18,732 bases of DNA from Syntrophorhabdaceae bacterium (GTDB lineage Bacteria; Desulfobacterota; Syntrophorhabdia; Syntrophorhabdales; Syntrophorhabdaceae). Below the pieces are notes generated by a model, which was not told the origin of the DNA, ran no database searches, and saw only the letters and a program-made list of their open reading frames with translations. The DNA is taken from NCBI GenBank assembly GCA_026416315.1, contig JAOAFK010000234.1:1-18732 (forward strand), given 5' to 3'. A program made the translations under genes and the position numbers. Positions 8,234 through 15,288 of this stretch are shown piece after piece (the stretch's first letter is position 1; each line of letters begins with the position of its first letter).

Positions 8234-8641
8234 ATGGCAGATGAAGAGATAAAAGAAAGAACTCAAAAGACAGCAAAAACGTTGTTCGGAAAGGGGATTA
8301 AAATGGATCCCCCATATCTTTTGTGGAAGGAATTCGATAGAAACCTCGCAAATGACCTTTCCATGTTCATAACAGGTAATCTCTATTCAAGGACTGTGCT
8401 GACACTTCCCGAGAGGCAGATGGTGGCGTGTGCTATGCTTGCTGCCCTGGGGGCGAAAGAAGAATTGAGGCTACATATTAATGCTGCCTTAAATGTAGGA
8501 TGCGAGCCAAAAAAACTCGCAGAGGTATTTTTTCAACTGGCTCCTTACGGCGGTATGCCCCTTGTTAATAAAGCCCTTGAGGTATATAGAGATGTACTTG
8601 TGGAAAGGGGAGAGTGGGAAAAATTTAAGGAAGGTACCTAA
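8234..8641 (+). CDS. Carboxymuconolactone decarboxylase family protein
   Basis: A 135-residue cytoplasmic all-helical protein of the carboxymuconolactone decarboxylase/AhpD superfamily, closer to the PcaC-like branch. The core reads LPERQMVACAMLAALGAKEELRLHINAALNVGCEPKKLAEVFFQLAPYGGMPLVNKALEV. It has the family's Glu and His in the 'E-x-x-LHI-x-A' helix and the YGGMP turn. The CxxC of AhpD-type peroxidases is absent and no in-frame TGA interrupts the gene, so it is neither a thiol peroxidase nor a selenoprotein. Whether it decarboxylates anything is unknown; many homologues in anaerobes have no assigned substrate. It is alone on its strand: selB starts divergently, and the next gene converges with stops overlapping by four bases. 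Start chosen from the Shine-Dalgarno sequence. Confidence 0.85.
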   Translation: MADEEIKERTQKTAKTLFGKGIKMDPPYLLWKEFDRNLANDLSMFITGNLYSRTVLTLPERQMVACAMLAALGAKEELRLHINAALNVGCEPKKLAEVFFQLAPYGGMPLVNKALEVYRDVLVERGEWEKFKEGT

Positions 8642-9111
8642 TGGTTTTTATCTTTGAATAAAAAATTATATATTGCATATATTGCCTTATTTGTGTTTCT
8701 TGATTTAATTGAAGACCACTTTCCTTTTATCCCTTTAATAAATGAAATGTCTTTATCGGTTATAATACTGGACACCCCTATTTCCCTTCCTTTGTTATCG
8801 TAATCGAGAGCAGGGATCACCCTATATTTACCTTCATGGGCATTGAACTCTATAAGACAGAGGGAGTTGTTCAGATTTTTATAACCTTCGTTGAATAATC
8901 CCTTTGTTTTTAGATGCTCCACATAATTTTTTATCATCTCTTTGTTTTTATAAAAGAAAGTAACCCAGATCATTACTTTGTTTGAGAGGGGTTTATAGCA
9001 CATGTTGGATCTGAAAATCCCTTCCTCGTATTCTTCTCCATCTACGATGTTTTCAATATCGCAGTAGCATACTATATCTTCATCTTCATGAATTAATTTC
9101 CAGTTCCACAT
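8638..9111 (-). CDS. Hypothetical protein resembling surface-adhesin E family
   Basis: A 157-residue protein of unknown function. The pattern resembles the surface-adhesin protein E-type domain: an opening W-x-LI with a (Y/C)-x-D-(I/T)-E-(S/N)-I strand, a central VMIWVTFFYKNKE strand, a 'LCLIEFNAHEGKYRVIPALDYDNKG' segment, and basic residues near the end. This is family-pattern recognition without a search and so is tentative. Unlike most such proteins it has no signal peptide: the frame is closed by a TGA four codons before the upper ATG. Two in-frame ATGs exist (9115-9117 and 9109-9111); GGGGA at 9119-9123 is spaced well only from the second, giving an MWNWKLI start. Its stop overlaps the stop of the convergent decarboxylase-family gene by four bases. 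Confidence 0.65.
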   Translation of the reverse strand: MWNWKLIHEDEDIVCYCDIENIVDGEEYEEGIFRSNMCYKPLSNKVMIWVTFFYKNKEMIKNYVEHLKTKGLFNEGYKNLNNSLCLIEFNAHEGKYRVIPALDYDNKGREIGVSSIITDKDISFIKGIKGKWSSIKSRNTNKAIYAIYNFLFKDKNH

Positions 9112-9208
9112 ATGCATTTCCCCATTTCATATTTTTATTATCTTTTCATTATTTTATCAAGAACATTTGTAAACTTTACAGGCAAAATGAAGAAAGTATA
9201 TAGCCATT

Positions 9209-9814
9209 TCAGGGTGTTTTCACATCTTTTTTCAAAGGCTCACCTTTTTCCCATATGCCTTGAAAAATCTTTCTTCCCTTCAGGTCATAGATAGTACCCT
9301 TTCCATGGGGCTTTCCTTTCTTCCATTCGCCCACATATTTATTCCCGTATGAAAATATCATGACCCCCTTTCCATCATATGCACCATCTTTAAATTCGCC
9401 TGTGTATTTATCTCCATTTGCATAGATAAGGGTTCCCTTTCCGTTGTATGAGCCATCTGCCCAGTCACCTGTATATTTATCCCCGTTTGCAAAAATCATT
9501 GTACCCTTTCCATGGGGCTTTCCTTCTCTCCATTCACCGTGGTATCTATCACCATTAGTAAAGAAAAATTCGCCTTTTCCGTGTCTTTTTCCTTCTCTCC
9601 ATTCACCGTTATATCTATCGCCATTATGATATATCATGAGTCCTTTTCCGTGAAACAAACCGTTTTTCCAGAAACCAGTGTAATAATCATTATTTTCAAA
9701 TAACATGGCACCCCTTCCATTTATACAGTCGCCGTTTATACATTCTCCCCATAAAAATCCATGAAAAAGGACTGTAAAGATTATGGTGATTGCTGGTTTT
9801 AACAAAAAAATCAT
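9209..9814 (-). CDS. Exported MORN-repeat protein
   Basis: A 201-residue protein made almost entirely of MORN repeats, 23-residue beta-hairpin units of the form YxGxWxxGxxHGKGxxxxxNGD. Six full copies and a degenerate partial copy are seen, ending in basic residues. Starting at the ATG at 9812-9814, the N-terminus is MIFLLKPAITIIFTVLFHGFLWG, a convincing signal peptide or membrane anchor, so the repeats should lie in the periplasm or on the surface. A longer frame would start at 9895 but adds 27 residues ahead of the hydrophobic segment and begins inside the divergent gene's start codon, so it was rejected. The ribosome site before 9814 (AAAAGG, two bases away) is poor. Function is unknown; MORN repeats act as scaffolds or lipid/protein contact surfaces in other systems. 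Confidence 0.8.
   Translation of the reverse strand: MIFLLKPAITIIFTVLFHGFLWGECINGDCINGRGAMLFENNDYYTGFWKNGLFHGKGLMIYHNGDRYNGEWREGKRHGKGEFFFTNGDRYHGEWREGKPHGKGTMIFANGDKYTGDWADGSYNGKGTLIYANGDKYTGEFKDGAYDGKGVMIFSYGNKYVGEWKKGKPHGKGTIYDLKGRKIFQGIWEKGEPLKKDVKTP
9272..9685 (-). repeat. Six tandem MORN repeats, 69-bp period
   Basis: Six units of 23 codons each lie head to tail inside the MORN protein gene. Similarity extends to the DNA. A 25-base stretch at 9294-9318 recurs exactly at 9501-9525, three periods (207 bases) away. A 19-base stretch at 9522-9540 recurs at 9591-9609, one period away. Such identity suggests recent unit duplication or exchange. Confidence 0.9.
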
Positions 9815-9832
9815 GACCTTTTGGTTACTTTC

Positions 9833-9861
9833 TTGCTCATCTTTATATAATATTATATAAT
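9833..9861 (+). promoter_or_regulatory. Possible promoter of the rfbD-like gene
   Basis: TTGCTC (9833-9838) lies 17 bases from a perfect TATAAT (9856-9861); another TATAAT sits at 9846-9851. The -10 match is perfect and the -35 is weak. The start would be about 25 bases before the ATG at 9894, leaving an AAAAGG ribosome site in the leader. The same AT-rich block also lies just upstream of the divergent MORN gene. Confidence 0.4.
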
Positions 9862-9893
9862 CCTCAATAAAAATATAAATAAAAGGTTTTGAC

Positions 9894-10784
9894 ATGAAAA
9901 AAATTCTTGTAATCGGGGCAAAAGGGCTGCTCGGGCCTGAACTTGTAAAGGTTTTTAAAGAAGATGAGAGATATGATGTAACAGGATGGGATGTTGAGGA
10001 TATCGATATAGGTGATGAAAAAAATGTGATGGAGAAAATAACCTATGTAAGGCCTCATGTAATTATAAATGCAGCAGCATACAATGCAGTGGATAAGGCG
10101 GAAGAGCCAGAAGGATTCGAGTTAGCAAAAAAGATAAACGGTCTTGCACCCGGTTATATTGCAAGGGCTGCAACGCAAGTTAATGCCATTATAATTCACT
10201 TCAGCACCGATTATGTTTTTGATGGAAATAATCCAAACGGATATGATGAGAGAAGCATGCCAAATCCCATTTCAAAATACGGGGAGTCGAAATATCTTGG
10301 AGAAATGGAGTTAAAAAAGAATGCCCAAAGATATTATCTCATAAGACTTCAGAAGATGTTTGGAAAGCCATCAGGTAATCCCCTTGCAAAAAAGAGTTTT
10401 TTTGAGATCATGTTGAATCTTGCAAGGACTCAAGAGGTTATAAAGGTTGTAGATGATGAGTTATCCAATTTTACATATGCCCCAGACCTTGCTGGACGCA
10501 CGAAATTTTTAATTGAGAATGAACTCCCTTTTGGTATATACCATATCACCAATGAAGGTACACCAGTTACATGGTATGGTGCGGCAAAAATTCTATTCGA
10601 ACTTGCTGATATGAAAGGTGTGAATTTAATCCCAGTGTCTGCCGAAGAATTTCCAAGGGCTGCAAAGAGACCTAAATTCAGTATCCTGATAAATACAAAG
10701 CTTCCACCTTTGAGAAGCTGGCCACAGGCATTAAAAGAGTTTTTAGAGCATCAACATTCCCTTCTCAATGAGGTCTCTAAATAA
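9894..10784 (+). CDS. dTDP-4-dehydrorhamnose reductase-like protein (RmlD/RfbD family)
   Basis: A 296-residue short-chain dehydrogenase of the extended RmlD family, which reduces nucleotide-bound 4-keto sugars with NAD(P)H; the classical member makes dTDP-L-rhamnose. It shows the Rossmann motif GAKGLLG at 8-14, NAAAYNAVDKAE at about 59-70, STDYVFDG at 104-111, and the catalytic Tyr129-x3-Lys133 in KYGESK. The later KRPKFSIL matches the family's R-P-x-x-S/T segment. Length agrees with RfbD (about 299). No rfbA, rfbB or rfbC is adjacent, so the true substrate is open; a keto sugar linked to the neighbouring Arn pathway is possible but unproven. The gene converges on the arn dehydrogenase gene and their 3' ends overlap by 34 bases. 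Confidence 0.82.
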   Translation: MKKILVIGAKGLLGPELVKVFKEDERYDVTGWDVEDIDIGDEKNVMEKITYVRPHVIINAAAYNAVDKAEEPEGFELAKKINGLAPGYIARAATQVNAIIIHFSTDYVFDGNNPNGYDERSMPNPISKYGESKYLGEMELKKNAQRYYLIRLQKMFGKPSGNPLAKKSFFEIMLNLARTQEVIKVVDDELSNFTYAPDLAGRTKFLIENELPFGIYHITNEGTPVTWYGAAKILFELADMKGVNLIPVSAEEFPRAAKRPKFSILINTKLPPLRSWPQALKEFLEHQHSLLNEVSK

Positions 10785-11788
10785 TACTCAAGGGTCTTTT
10801 TCAATGCTGTGTCAAGGTCAACCTTTGGCTCCCAGCCCAAAAGTGTTTTTGCCTTTTTAATGGAAGGCACCCGTCTGTCTATATCTTGATATCCCTCGCC
10901 ATAAAATTCCCTTGAGAATACTTCAATTATCTCTGATTCTTTTTTTATGTTTTTAGTGGAAGGATGTTCCATAAATATCTTCTTTAGTTTATAGGCAAGC
11001 TCTTTTATCGTTGCCTCATTTTTGGGATTTCCAATATTGAATATCTGTCCATCACAGTTATTATCCCTATTTTCTATGATCTTCATAAGACAATCTATCC
11101 CATCATCTATATAGGTAAAACACCGTTTCTGGTTTCCACCATCCACAAGTCTTATGGGTTCTCCAAGAAGGAGACTGCTTATAAATTGGGTGACAACCCT
11201 TGAACTTCCTTCCTTTTCAGGGTCTGTGGTAAGCTCATCGAGCTTTGGACCTATCCAGTTAAAGGGTCGAAAGAGGGTAAATTTAAGCCCATGTTGAAAC
11301 CCGTATGCCCAGATAACCCTGTCGAGAAGCTGTTTTGAGGCGCTGTAAATCCATCTCTGTTTTCTTATGGGTCCTAAGACAAGGGGGCTTTCATCCTCGT
11401 CGAATTCAGCATCAGCACACATGCCGTACACCTCTGAGGTGGAAGGGAACAAGAGCCTTTTTCTGTATTTTACACAGAGTCTTACTATCTTTAAATTTTC
11501 TTCAAAGTCAAGTTCAAAGACTTTAAGGGGCTCCCTCACATATGTGGCAGGTGTGGCTATAGCTACAAGGGGCATAACAATATCGCATTTTTTTACATGG
11601 TATTCTATCCATTCTTTATTAATACTTATATCACCCTCTACAAAATGAAAGCGGTGGTGTCCAAGGCAGCCTGAAATCTTATCTGCCCTTATATCCATGC
11701 CGTATATCTCCCAGTCTGTATCCTTAAGTATCCTTGCGGCAAGACTGTTTCCTATAAAACCGTTCACTCCAAGTATGAGTATCTTCAA
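10751..11788 (-). CDS. arnA: ArnA dehydrogenase/decarboxylase domain as a separate protein
   Basis: Equivalent of the C-terminal half of E. coli ArnA, which oxidises and decarboxylates UDP-glucuronic acid to UDP-4-keto-pentose using NAD+. In 345 residues it keeps GVNGFIG at 7-13, FVEGDISI-x-x-EWIEYHVKKCD, Ser118-Glu119 in STSEVYG, the Tyr148-x3-Lys152 pair, the FRPFNWIGP stretch and Arg306 in DIDRRVPSI. These correspond to E. coli S433, E434, Y463, K467 and R619. It is last in arnT-arnC-arnA(formyltransferase)-arnA(dehydrogenase). The start codon is TTG (11786-11788), one base after the upstream stop, with GGAGG seven bases before it; residue 2 onward aligns with the E. coli domain start. The 3' end overlaps the convergent rfbD-like gene. 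Other UDP-sugar decarboxylases are less likely because the ArnA-specific segments match. Confidence 0.9.
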   Translation of the reverse strand: MKILILGVNGFIGNSLAARILKDTDWEIYGMDIRADKISGCLGHHRFHFVEGDISINKEWIEYHVKKCDIVMPLVAIATPATYVREPLKVFELDFEENLKIVRLCVKYRKRLLFPSTSEVYGMCADAEFDEDESPLVLGPIRKQRWIYSASKQLLDRVIWAYGFQHGLKFTLFRPFNWIGPKLDELTTDPEKEGSSRVVTQFISSLLLGEPIRLVDGGNQKRCFTYIDDGIDCLMKIIENRDNNCDGQIFNIGNPKNEATIKELAYKLKKIFMEHPSTKNIKKESEIIEVFSREFYGEGYQDIDRRVPSIKKAKTLLGWEPKVDLDTALKKTLEYYLETSLRREC

Positions 11789-11789
11789 A

Positions 11790-12707
11790 TTAATTCCTCC
11801 CGAGTATTTTATTTTCTACATCGTGTAGACTGGCAAATTCTGCACCGTCCATCTCTTTTTCACCTTCGAGTTGAACGGTTATTAACCTTAACATATTTTT
11901 ACCTGTTGATACAACAAGAGGGTCTTTTGAAACAACAGTGCCTGGTTCTGCATTACTTTTCCCTTCAATGGGTTTTGCCCACCAGATATACAATTTTTTT
12001 CCTTCGAAATATGTAAATGCCCCAGGATATGGATGAGTGACGGCCCTTATGAGGTTATAGATGGATATAGCATCATCTTCCCAGTTTATAATTCCGTCTT
12101 CAGGCTTTCTTCCTCCGTAGTATGATGATTCACCTGTCTGGGGTGTAGTTTTAAATTGTCTTGTTTCAATGAGAGGTAAAACATCCCTTATAAGTTCCCT
12201 TGCAGCGCTCGCAAGCTTAAGTAGAAGAGTCTTCGCGGTATCTTCAAAATCAATATCTACCTCTTTTTGGGCAATAATATCACCCGCATCCGGTTTTTCC
12301 ACCATATAGTGTAATGTTACACCTGTTTTTTTCTCTCCCTTTATCAGAACCCAGTTTACAGGTGCCCTTCCTCTGAATTTTGGAAGTAAAGACCCGTGCA
12401 TATTGAATGCACCGATATGCGGAATCTCGATTATGTCCATGGGTATCATGTATCTGTAATAAAAGGAGAAAATTACATCAGGTTCAAGAGATTTTATATA
12501 CTCTGACCAGTTACCCTCTTTAAGACTTTTAGGGGTATGGTAAGGTATGGAGTATTTTTCAGCAAGCTCAATAGGTCTTCTAAACCATATCTCTTCGTTG
12601 GGGTCATCCTGATGGGTAAAAAGGCATGGAATCTCTGCACCGTAATTTATCAATTCTTCAAGGCATACATAACCTATTTCATGATAGGCAAACACAACAG
12701 TCTTCAT
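11790..12707 (-). CDS. arnA: ArnA formyltransferase domain as a separate protein
   Basis: Equivalent of the N-terminal half of ArnA, which transfers formyl from 10-formyl-tetrahydrofolate to the amine of UDP-4-amino-4-deoxy-arabinose. The 305 residues begin MKTVVFAYHEIGYVCLEEL, as in E. coli ArnA. The active-site residues fall at the same numbers as in E. coli: Asn102 and His104 in FNMHGSLLPKFRG and Asp140 in KPDAGDIIAQ. The C-terminal subdomain is present through the AVTHPYPGAFTYFEGKKLYIWWAKP segment. The start ATG overlaps the arnC stop in an ATGA junction and the next gene starts one base after the stop, so arnC and both ArnA parts should be translationally coupled. Methionyl-tRNA formyltransferase is excluded by the ArnA-type start and by context. 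Confidence 0.92.
   Translation of the reverse strand: MKTVVFAYHEIGYVCLEELINYGAEIPCLFTHQDDPNEEIWFRRPIELAEKYSIPYHTPKSLKEGNWSEYIKSLEPDVIFSFYYRYMIPMDIIEIPHIGAFNMHGSLLPKFRGRAPVNWVLIKGEKKTGVTLHYMVEKPDAGDIIAQKEVDIDFEDTAKTLLLKLASAARELIRDVLPLIETRQFKTTPQTGESSYYGGRKPEDGIINWEDDAISIYNLIRAVTHPYPGAFTYFEGKKLYIWWAKPIEGKSNAEPGTVVSKDPLVVSTGKNMLRLITVQLEGEKEMDGAEFASLHDVENKILGRN
11796..11800 (-). promoter_or_regulatory. Ribosome binding site for the TTG-started arnA dehydrogenase gene
   Basis: GGAGG on the minus strand lies within the last codons of the formyltransferase gene, seven bases before TTG at 11786-11788. No in-frame ATG is better placed, and the downstream protein aligns from its first residues with the ArnA dehydrogenase domain, so the TTG start is well supported. 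Confidence 0.8.
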
Positions 12708-13633
12708 AAGAGTTCTCTTTTAATTATGTATCTTGGCCTTCTTCTCACCTCCTGGTATATCCTTCCCACATATTCGCCAATAATACCGAGGGCTAAAATT
12801 TGAATACCGATGAAAAAGAACAGTATGGCAAATAAAGTGAACAATCCCTCTGATTCAGGGCCAATTAGAAGCCTTCTAACAAAAAGATATAGGGCAAACA
12901 AAATACCGAGTCCGGCAATGCCCACACCTACCATACCTATAAACTGAATGGGCAATAGTGAAAAATTTGTCATCAAATCAAAGTTCAGTTGTAATAACTT
13001 TATGGGGCTGTATTTTGTCCTGCCTTTTTTTCTCTCTTCGTGAGAAACCTCTATCTCTGCAATCTTCTTTGCAAATGTATTGGCCAAGGCAGGAATAAAA
13101 CTCGATGATTCAGGGCACATCTTCATGTATTCAACTATATCGCTTCTGTATGCCCTCAACATACATCCGTAATCCCTCAATCTCACACCTACAAGACGGG
13201 CTGTGATTTTATTTACAATATATGATGGGATGGTTCTGAATATGGAATCCTTTCTATCCTTTCTATAAGTACCCACAACCTCATACCCTTCTTCCATCTT
13301 TTTTACAAGTTTAGGTATTTCCTCTGGAGGATTCTGTAAATCCGCATCTATTGTAATGATGATATCACCTTTAGCATATTCAAAACCACCGAATAATGCC
13401 ATGTGCTGTCCGTAATTTCTATTGAATTCTATTACCTTTATATTTTTATTTTCATTGTGGAATCTTTCAAGGATTATGGGAGTGTTATCTGTGCTTCCGT
13501 CGTTTATGTAAATGATTTCATATGGTTTTCCCATTTCATTTAGCACTTTTATGAGTCTTGCGTTTAATTCTGGCAGAGACTCTTCCTCGTTTAAAACAGG
13601 AACCAAAACTGATACATAAGGTTTTTCTTCCAT
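12704..13633 (-). CDS. arnC: ArnC-like undecaprenyl-phosphate glycosyltransferase
   Basis: A GT2-family membrane glycosyltransferase that in the Arn pathway moves 4-deoxy-4-formamido-arabinose from UDP to undecaprenyl phosphate on the cytoplasmic face. The 309 residues contain VSVLVPVLNEEESL, a YINDGSTDNT segment, the DAD metal motif at 96-98 (TIDADLQNPPEEI), SSSFIPALANTFAKK near 176-190, and two membrane helices at about 228-252 and 264-287, followed by a GEYVGRIYQEVRRRPRY tail. The tail and the SFIPALAN segment favour ArnC over generic dolichol-phosphate-mannose synthases. It lies between arnT (29 bases upstream) and arnA. The enzyme could use another pentose or hexose; the neighbouring ArnA parts make an arabinose-type donor the best guess. 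Confidence 0.85.
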   Translation of the reverse strand: MEEKPYVSVLVPVLNEEESLPELNARLIKVLNEMGKPYEIIYINDGSTDNTPIILERFHNENKNIKVIEFNRNYGQHMALFGGFEYAKGDIIITIDADLQNPPEEIPKLVKKMEEGYEVVGTYRKDRKDSIFRTIPSYIVNKITARLVGVRLRDYGCMLRAYRSDIVEYMKMCPESSSFIPALANTFAKKIAEIEVSHEERKKGRTKYSPIKLLQLNFDLMTNFSLLPIQFIGMVGVGIAGLGILFALYLFVRRLLIGPESEGLFTLFAILFFFIGIQILALGIIGEYVGRIYQEVRRRPRYIIKRELL

Positions 13634-13662
13634 GACACCTCACCAGTTTAAAGATGGATAAT

Positions 13663-15204
13663 CTATTTTTTTACATAAAAAGTGTAGGTATCCTTTTCAT
13701 AACGTGCCTTGCCTGTAATAATGAAATATGTGTCTAATTCCTTTTTCATCTCCGGAGGCACTTTATTATCTTCCGCAATGAGAAGTATACCATTTTTAAT
13801 GTCTTTTATCTCTTTTATGTTTTTAATGTTTTTTACGGGCCTGCCAGCATAGAAGATGAGTCCTGCTGAAGAAAAACCATAGGAATATATCTCCTTATAT
13901 TTTTCTATGTTTTTTATTTTATCTGTCATGAGTTTTGGTGATTTAAAGGCCCTGTCCATAAGGGGCATGTAAAAGACATGGTAAAACACCCCCATGGTTG
14001 TTAAATACAGAAACAGCATTAAAAGCACTGCCTTTTCTTTTTTCTTAAAAAGAAAATAGGACATGATAATGCCTGTAAAAAACAGTACACTGACAAATAC
14101 ATAGAGGGTGCTTAGCTGTTTTTTTAATTCTGCGAGAATCAAGGGCGGGACAAGGTTCAGGGAAAAAATAGATGACAAAGGAATGAGAGTAATCAAGATA
14201 GTAAATATCCATAGAAAGATACGCCTCCAACCCATATTAATAGAAGACCATCTATCCTTTAAATAAATTCCGCATAATAATGCCCCTGCAGGATAAAGGG
14301 ATAATAGATATATGGCCCTTTTGCTCTTTGAAAATTCATAAAACAGAAATGTAGCAAGAAACCATATCACAGGCAGCCAGTGCCTCTTTTTAAAGGCATG
14401 GTATATGCTGAAAGGCAGTATAAGACTCCATGGTAAAAAATTAAAGAATAATTTATGGAAGTAGTAAAGGGGCGATTCTATATGGTCAAAGGCATTGGTA
14501 TATCTCGTTATGTTCTGCCTTAATATAAATTCCCGAAAATACTCGTCGCCTGCAAGAAAAAACCAGATAGACGCAATAACACAGGAAACAATACATCCTC
14601 CCACAAAAGGCAAAAGATATCTCTTTAGTTTTTTTTCTGAAATGAGATAAAAAAAGGTTGTCATAGCAGGTATCACAAGAGCAGCTGGACCCTTTGTTAG
14701 AATCCCAAATGAAGCGGGGATAAAGGAAAGTATAAAGGCGAATTTTTTATTGTTTTTTATGGCAAAAAAGTTACAGAAGATCGTTAAACCAATAAAAAAT
14801 GCAAAGGTCATGTCCATTACAGACTCCCTTGCGTTTGAGAGGAATTGATAATTCGTTGAAAGGATTGCCGCTGAAAGAAACCCTGTGTAGCTGTTTACAA
14901 GCATGCTTCCTAAAAAATATGTGGTCACCAAAAGAAGTGTGGCAGAAATAGCTGCTGGAACTCTTGATGAAAATTCATCCACCTTGCCTTTAATCTTTGA
15001 GGCAATAATGATCATCCAAGGATAAAAAGGGGGTTTTTCAAGATAGGGTTTTCCGTTTAAATACGGGTGAATGTAATCATTTCTCTCTATCATCTCCCTT
15101 GCCATGATGGCCTGTCTCGGTTCATCAGGGTCCCACAGGGCAATTCCACCGAGGTTGTGGAAAAATAGAACATACGCCATAAAAAGTATTATGATGATTT
15201 TCAT
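13663..15204 (-). CDS. arnT: ArnT-like lipid-linked sugar transferase (GT83/PMT superfamily)
   Basis: An integral membrane glycosyltransferase expected to move a sugar from undecaprenyl phosphate to lipid A or another periplasmic acceptor; classical ArnT adds 4-amino-4-deoxy-arabinose and gives polymyxin resistance. The 513 residues have about a dozen hydrophobic segments. The first periplasmic loop carries WDPDEPRQAIMAREM and NGKPYLEKPPFYPW, containing the acidic residues used by this superfamily. SNARESVMDM, a TKGPAAL segment and SKSKRAIYLLSLYP follow, all common in bacterial GT83 enzymes. It is shorter than E. coli ArnT (about 550), mostly at the C-terminal periplasmic part. It is first in the cluster with arnC and both arnA halves, and follows an intrinsic terminator. 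Substrate and acceptor cannot be read from the sequence. Confidence 0.8.
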   Translation of the reverse strand: MKIIIILFMAYVLFFHNLGGIALWDPDEPRQAIMAREMIERNDYIHPYLNGKPYLEKPPFYPWMIIIASKIKGKVDEFSSRVPAAISATLLLVTTYFLGSMLVNSYTGFLSAAILSTNYQFLSNARESVMDMTFAFFIGLTIFCNFFAIKNNKKFAFILSFIPASFGILTKGPAALVIPAMTTFFYLISEKKLKRYLLPFVGGCIVSCVIASIWFFLAGDEYFREFILRQNITRYTNAFDHIESPLYYFHKLFFNFLPWSLILPFSIYHAFKKRHWLPVIWFLATFLFYEFSKSKRAIYLLSLYPAGALLCGIYLKDRWSSINMGWRRIFLWIFTILITLIPLSSIFSLNLVPPLILAELKKQLSTLYVFVSVLFFTGIIMSYFLFKKKEKAVLLMLFLYLTTMGVFYHVFYMPLMDRAFKSPKLMTDKIKNIEKYKEIYSYGFSSAGLIFYAGRPVKNIKNIKEIKDIKNGILLIAEDNKVPPEMKKELDTYFIITGKARYEKDTYTFYVKK

Positions 15205-15232
15205 CTTTATAACATCACCACATTCAAGTATA

Positions 15233-15261
15233 ACAAAAGGGCTGCCATGCAGCCCTTTTGT
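15233..15261 (-). terminator. Intrinsic terminator after the thiolase-DUF35 genes
   Basis: Perfect 13-base arms (ACAAAAGGGCTGC and GCAGCCCTTTTGT) enclose a 3-base loop. Read on the minus strand, the GC-rich core GGGCTGC/GCAGCCC is followed by TTTTGTTAT, a standard factor-independent terminator. It sits between the end of the DUF35 gene (15289) and the start of arnT (15204), separating the two transcription units. The A-tract on the other side would also let it work on the plus strand. Confidence 0.85.
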
Positions 15262-15288
15262 GTGCAGGTCTTATATTTGATTTTATTT

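Noticed and set aside
8234..8641. Possible selenoprotein of the AhpD type next to selB
   Set aside because: The gene has neither the CxxC/CxxU motif nor an in-frame TGA; it is a PcaC-like member without redox cysteines.
9168..9180. Palindrome TGTAAACTTTACA upstream of the adhesin-E-like gene
   Set aside because: Six-base arms in AT-rich DNA are expected several times by chance in a window of this size, and no promoter element frames it.
9815..9895. N-terminal extension of the MORN protein to an ATG at 9893-9895
   Set aside because: It would put 27 extra residues before a good signal peptide, has no ribosome site, and starts on top of the divergent gene's own ATG.
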